A stretch of 64,000 nucleotides of DNA, from the NCBI RefSeq assembly GCF_002285635.2, contig NZ_CP023049.2, positions 3,224,001 through 3,288,000 of the forward strand, read 5' to 3'. Positions 60,986 through 64,000 of this stretch are shown here, in pieces (position 1 is the first letter of the stretch; every line of letters begins with the position of its first letter). This DNA comes from Chryseobacterium piperi (GTDB lineage: Bacteria > Bacteroidota > Bacteroidia > Flavobacteriales > Weeksellaceae). Both the position numbers and the translations under genes were made by a program. The notes beneath the pieces were generated by a model. It worked only from the letters and a program-made list of their open reading frames with translations, made no database searches and had not been told where the DNA came from.

Positions 60986-62368
60986 ATGTCATTAATAAAA
61001 AGTATTTCAGGAATCCGAGGAACGATTGGCGGAAAAGTAAATGATAACTTAACACCGCTGGATGTGGTTAAATTTGCTTCGGCATTTGGAACCTGGCTTC
61101 AAAACAATAAAAACAAAAAGGATTTAACGCTTGTTATCGGAAGAGACGCCAGAATTTCTGGTGAAATGGTTTCTTCTTTGGTAACCGCTACATTACAAGG
61201 TTTAGGAATCAATGTAGTAGATTTAGGGCTTTCTACCACGCCTACTGTTGAGGTTATGGTTCCTGAATTGAACGCTGACGGAGGAATTATCCTTACGGCT
61301 TCTCATAACCCTAAGCAATGGAATGCCCTTAAGCTATTGAATGAGAAAGGGGAATTCATCAGCGGTGAGAATGGCACTGAAATGTTGAAAATCGCTGAGA
61401 ATGAAGATTTCAATTATGCGGAGGTGGATGACTTAGGAAAATATGACACGAGAGATGATGCTTTTGATATTCATATTCAAAAGATCCTTGACTTACCGAT
61501 GGTAGATGTCGAGGCTATTAAAGCGAAGAAATTCAAAGTGGTTTTAGACGCGGTGAACTCTACCGGAGGAATCGCTATTCCTATGTTACTGGATAAATTA
61601 GGCTGTGAAACAGTAAAATTGTACTGTGAGCCCAATGGCCAGTTTCCACATAATCCGGAGCCTTTAAAAGAGCATTTGGGGGATATCTGTGAATTGGTAA
61701 AAAAAGAAAAAGCTGATTTCGGAGTCGTAGTAGATCCGGATGTTGACAGATTAGCTTTAATTGACGAAAATGGAGAAATGTTCGGTGAAGAGTATACATT
61801 GGTTGCTGTTGCCGACTATTTATTAAAACATAAAAACGGAGTTGCTGTTTCCAACCTTTCTTCAAGCAGAGCGTTGAGAGATATAGCACAAACCCACAAT
61901 TCTGAGTATTTTGCAAGTGCCGTAGGAGAGGTGAATGTTGTTACCTTAATGAAGGAGAAAAATGCAGTAATCGGAGGTGAAGGGAACGGAGGAATCATTT
62001 ACCCTGATTTGCACTACGGAAGAGATTCTTTGGTGGGAGTAGCCCTTTTCCTTACTTATCTGGCAAAGCAGGATAAAAAGGTTTCTGAATTAAGAGCCGG
62101 CTATCCTAGCTACTTTATGGGGAAAAAGAAAATAGAACTGACTCCTGAAATCAATGTAGATGATATTTTAGCCAAAATGGAAAAAGAATATCAGAATGAA
62201 GAAGTTTCTACAATAGATGGAGTGAAAATAGATTTTGAAAATAATTGGGTTCACCTTCGTAAATCAAATACAGAGCCGATTATCAGAATTTATACAGAAG
62301 CAAAATCTCAGGAAGAAGCAGATCAGTTAGGAGATGATATTATTGCTAAAATAAACAGCCTGATTTAA
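60986..62368 (+). CDS. glmM: Phosphoglucosamine mutase (GlmM-type phosphohexomutase)
   Basis: 460 residues. It converts glucosamine-6-P to glucosamine-1-P for UDP-GlcNAc. 'IRGTIGGKVNDNLTP' at the start, the active-site serine in 'ILTASHNPKQWNALKLLN', the metal loop 'VVDPDVDRLALID', the sugar-binding 'GGEGNGGIIYPDLHYGRDSL' and 'RKSNTEPIIRIYTEA' are all present. Phosphomannomutase is an alternative within the same superfamily. It lies 2 bases after dinD, so expression may now be linked to it. A terminator follows. Confidence 0.9.
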   Translation: MSLIKSISGIRGTIGGKVNDNLTPLDVVKFASAFGTWLQNNKNKKDLTLVIGRDARISGEMVSSLVTATLQGLGINVVDLGLSTTPTVEVMVPELNADGGIILTASHNPKQWNALKLLNEKGEFISGENGTEMLKIAENEDFNYAEVDDLGKYDTRDDAFDIHIQKILDLPMVDVEAIKAKKFKVVLDAVNSTGGIAIPMLLDKLGCETVKLYCEPNGQFPHNPEPLKEHLGDICELVKKEKADFGVVVDPDVDRLALIDENGEMFGEEYTLVAVADYLLKHKNGVAVSNLSSSRALRDIAQTHNSEYFASAVGEVNVVTLMKEKNAVIGGEGNGGIIYPDLHYGRDSLVGVALFLTYLAKQDKKVSELRAGYPSYFMGKKKIELTPEINVDDILAKMEKEYQNEEVSTIDGVKIDFENNWVHLRKSNTEPIIRIYTEAKSQEEADQLGDDIIAKINSLI

Positions 62369-62379
62369 ATTAAAATAAC

Positions 62380-62406
62380 AAGAACGGAACCTTAGGCTCC
62401 GTTCTT
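62380..62406 (+). terminator. Terminator after glmM
   Basis: AAGAACGGA / TCCGTTCTT stem with a 9-base loop, followed by TTTTTT. Confidence 0.88.
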
Positions 62407-62424
62407 TTTTTATTATCTCAAAGA

Positions 62425-63009
62425 ATGTTTGAACATCTTAAAGACCGTTTTCCTTTTCCAAAATCGAAATATGCAGCGTTTGTCAAGGACTTCAACCGAA
62501 TGGAAGTTCCTGCAAAGACAATTCTTTTAAAGGAGAATGAGGTGTCATTAAATGCCTATTATATTGAAAAAGGCATTGCAAGAGCCTGGTATAATAATGA
62601 CGGGAAAGACGTTACTTTTCAGTTTTTTATGGAAAATACCATGTTCTCATCGTTGGAAAGCTTCAGGAAAGGCTTGCCGAGTATGGTCTCTTTTGAGACG
62701 ATTGAACCATGTATCTTATGGAAAATAGATAAACCTACGGTTGATAAGGTTCTTGCAGAAATCTATGAGGACCCTAAGCTTAGAGATTTATTTATGGACT
62801 CTGTCTTTGAAAGAACGTTCGATTATATGAAACATTTCTTTTCATTCATTAAAGACAGTCCACAGCAACGGTACCTTAACCTTACAAAACAAAACCCTGA
62901 AATTATCAAAAGGGTTCCCCAGCATTATATTGCTTCCTATCTGGGAATTACGACCGTACATCTCAGCAGGATTAAAAGTAAGATTTTAAAAGAAGAACAA
63001 TCATCCTGA
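62425..63009 (+). CDS. Crp/Fnr-family transcriptional regulator
   Basis: 194 residues: an N-terminal cyclic-nucleotide-binding fold ('VPAKTILLKENEVSLNAYYI', 'ARAWYNNDGKDVTFQFF') and a C-terminal helix-turn-helix ('PQHYIASYLGITTVHLSRIK'). It lacks the usual cAMP-binding RSE-type residues and Fe-S cysteines, so the signal is unknown. This form is common in flavobacteria next to oxidoreductase genes; the downstream dehydrogenase (70-base gap) may be its target. Confidence 0.9.
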   Translation: MFEHLKDRFPFPKSKYAAFVKDFNRMEVPAKTILLKENEVSLNAYYIEKGIARAWYNNDGKDVTFQFFMENTMFSSLESFRKGLPSMVSFETIEPCILWKIDKPTVDKVLAEIYEDPKLRDLFMDSVFERTFDYMKHFFSFIKDSPQQRYLNLTKQNPEIIKRVPQHYIASYLGITTVHLSRIKSKILKEEQSS

Positions 63010-63079
63010 ACTGATAACAAATGTTTTTGCAGTACGGGACTGCTCCAAGCTAATTTTGTATAAAATAAAATAGTACATC

Positions 63080-64000
63080 ATGAAAGCAGCCGTAGTATTT
63101 GAAAAGGGAGGAATTCCACAATACGCAGATTTTCCGGATCCGACAACCATTCAGGATCATGAGCAGTTAGTTTTTGTAAAAGCCGCGTCAATTAAACATC
63201 TGGACAGAGCTAGAGCCAGTGGAAAGCATTACTCTACAGAAAATGAAGAACATCAGCCGAAGGTTGTAGGAAGCGATGGTGTAGGATTGCTGGAAAACGG
63301 ATCTAAAGTATATTTTTTCAGTAAAAACGGGACTGTAGCCCAAAAGGTGATGGCAGATAAAAAGATGATTGTCCCTGTTCCTGATGCGCTTGATATTACA
63401 ATAGCTGCTGCCTTACCCAATGCGGTTATGGGTTCAGCAATGGGACTACAATGTAAAGCAGGATTAAAAGAAGGAGATACGGTACTTATTAACGGAGCTA
63501 CAGGGGTAACCGGGAAAATAGCCGTTCAGGTGGCTAAACTGTATGGCGCTAAAAAAGTAATAGCTACAGGAAGAGATGAAGAAGCGCTACAATCCCTTTA
63601 TGAATTGGGTGCAGATGAGGTTATCTCTTTGAAAATGGAAGATGAAGATTTTAAGATGAAGCTGAAAGAGATTCATACACAAACACCTGTTGATGTCGTA
63701 TTGGATTATATCTGGGGACATTCTGTTGAACTGCTTTTATCAGCTCTGAAAGGAGACGGAACCTTTTCTCCCAAAACCCGACTGGTTTCCGTAGGTGGAA
63801 TGAGTGGTGATACCATTCAATTATCTTCGCAAACACTGAGAGGAACAGATATTCAGATTTCCGGTTCCGGATTGGGAAGCTGGACTCCTAAAGAATTTTC
63901 CCTGTTACTCACAGAAATTCTCCCAGAAATGTTTCAGGCAGCCGTTGAAGGAAAACTAAAAATAGAAACGGAAAGTGTTGATTTAAAAGATATTGAAACC
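63080..64000 (+). CDS. Zinc-free medium-chain alcohol dehydrogenase / quinone oxidoreductase, 3'-truncated
   Basis: 307 codons from ATG 63080, open to the window edge. N-terminal GroES-like fold ('MKAAVVFEKGGIPQYADFPD', 'SIKHLDRARASGKHYS'), then the Rossmann motif 'VLINGATGVTGKIAVQVAKL' for NADPH. The structural and catalytic zinc cysteines are absent, which points to the quinone oxidoreductase branch. It is probably regulated by the Crp-type protein upstream. The last residues are missing. Confidence 0.88.
   Translation, partial: MKAAVVFEKGGIPQYADFPDPTTIQDHEQLVFVKAASIKHLDRARASGKHYSTENEEHQPKVVGSDGVGLLENGSKVYFFSKNGTVAQKVMADKKMIVPVPDALDITIAAALPNAVMGSAMGLQCKAGLKEGDTVLINGATGVTGKIAVQVAKLYGAKKVIATGRDEEALQSLYELGADEVISLKMEDEDFKMKLKEIHTQTPVDVVLDYIWGHSVELLLSALKGDGTFSPKTRLVSVGGMSGDTIQLSSQTLRGTDIQISGSGLGSWTPKEFSLLLTEILPEMFQAAVEGKLKIETESVDLKDIET

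Noticed and set aside
1..64000. CRISPR array, prophage or integrative element
   Set aside because: No regularly spaced direct repeats, cas genes, integrase, tRNA-end duplication or phage structural genes were seen; only one IS element is present.
1..64000. tRNA or rRNA genes
   Set aside because: No cloverleaf with a GTTCRANYC arm or rRNA-like stretch was recognised by eye; a covariance search would be decisive.

Overview
The window looks like chromosomal DNA of a flavobacterium of the Chryseobacterium type (Bacteroidetes). The base composition is AT-rich and there are almost no Shine-Dalgarno sites. Promoters appear as TAnnTTTG -7 boxes. Lineage-typical genes include a MurF-alanine racemase fusion, a patatin-Omp85 protein, a SprE/PorW-like type IX secretion lipoprotein, a GLPGLI-family protein, a CarboxypepD_reg/TonB-type barrel protein and an IS1182-family insertion sequence. 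I saw no rRNA, tRNA, CRISPR array or prophage.

Layout. 1-9.4 kb: a truncated surE, an acetyltransferase, a minus-strand cassette (Lgt paralog, small membrane protein, tetraether-synthase-like radical SAM enzyme), guaC, fabG, a WG-repeat protein, rsmI and an acidic repeat protein. 9.4-18.1 kb: a plus-strand housekeeping run (tdk, murF-alr, patatin-Omp85, ybeY, mnmG, methyltransferase). Two perfect parS sites flank mnmG. 18.1-20.5 kb: pgk and an AT-rich gap with a DnaA-box-like cluster, which is a candidate replication origin. 20.5-32.2 kb: rpiB, rnr, a LysE-type exporter, LD-carboxypeptidase, yraN, an SDR and tsaB on plus; sprE/porW, maf, a KdsC-like phosphatase and a DUF2520 protein on minus. 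32.2-37.2 kb: an ECF sigma locus followed by three tandem paralogs of an unrecognised secreted protein. Each paralog is preceded by a copy of the same terminator-promoter unit. 37.3-41.7 kb: lepA, the IS and a DUF1579 lipoprotein.

41.7-48.0 kb is the most unusual part, an NAD/ADP-ribose-themed cluster. It has an NrtR-type Nudix regulator, an SPFH protein, an NAD-kinase-like protein, a macro-domain protein, a DUF2971 protein, a CobB-like sirtuin, the C-terminal remnant of a KptA RNA 2'-phosphotransferase and a metallophosphatase. Four similar 19-bp imperfect palindromes, one before the regulator and three before the SPFH gene, look like its operators. Three members carry lesions: an in-frame amber codon in the SPFH gene, a one-base frameshift at the end of the macro gene, and a truncated KptA. 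The cluster therefore seems to be a once-coherent system now decaying in this strain.

48.2-64 kb: an M14 peptidase, two tandem JmjC/cupin-like oxygenases, a large outer-membrane protein, a DinB-family protein, a GLPGLI protein, a feoA-feoB-Cys-rich peptide iron operon behind a Fur-like palindrome, dinD, glmM, a Crp-type regulator and a truncated zinc-free alcohol dehydrogenase-like gene at the right edge. Intergenic regions carry several families of degenerate palindromic repeats.
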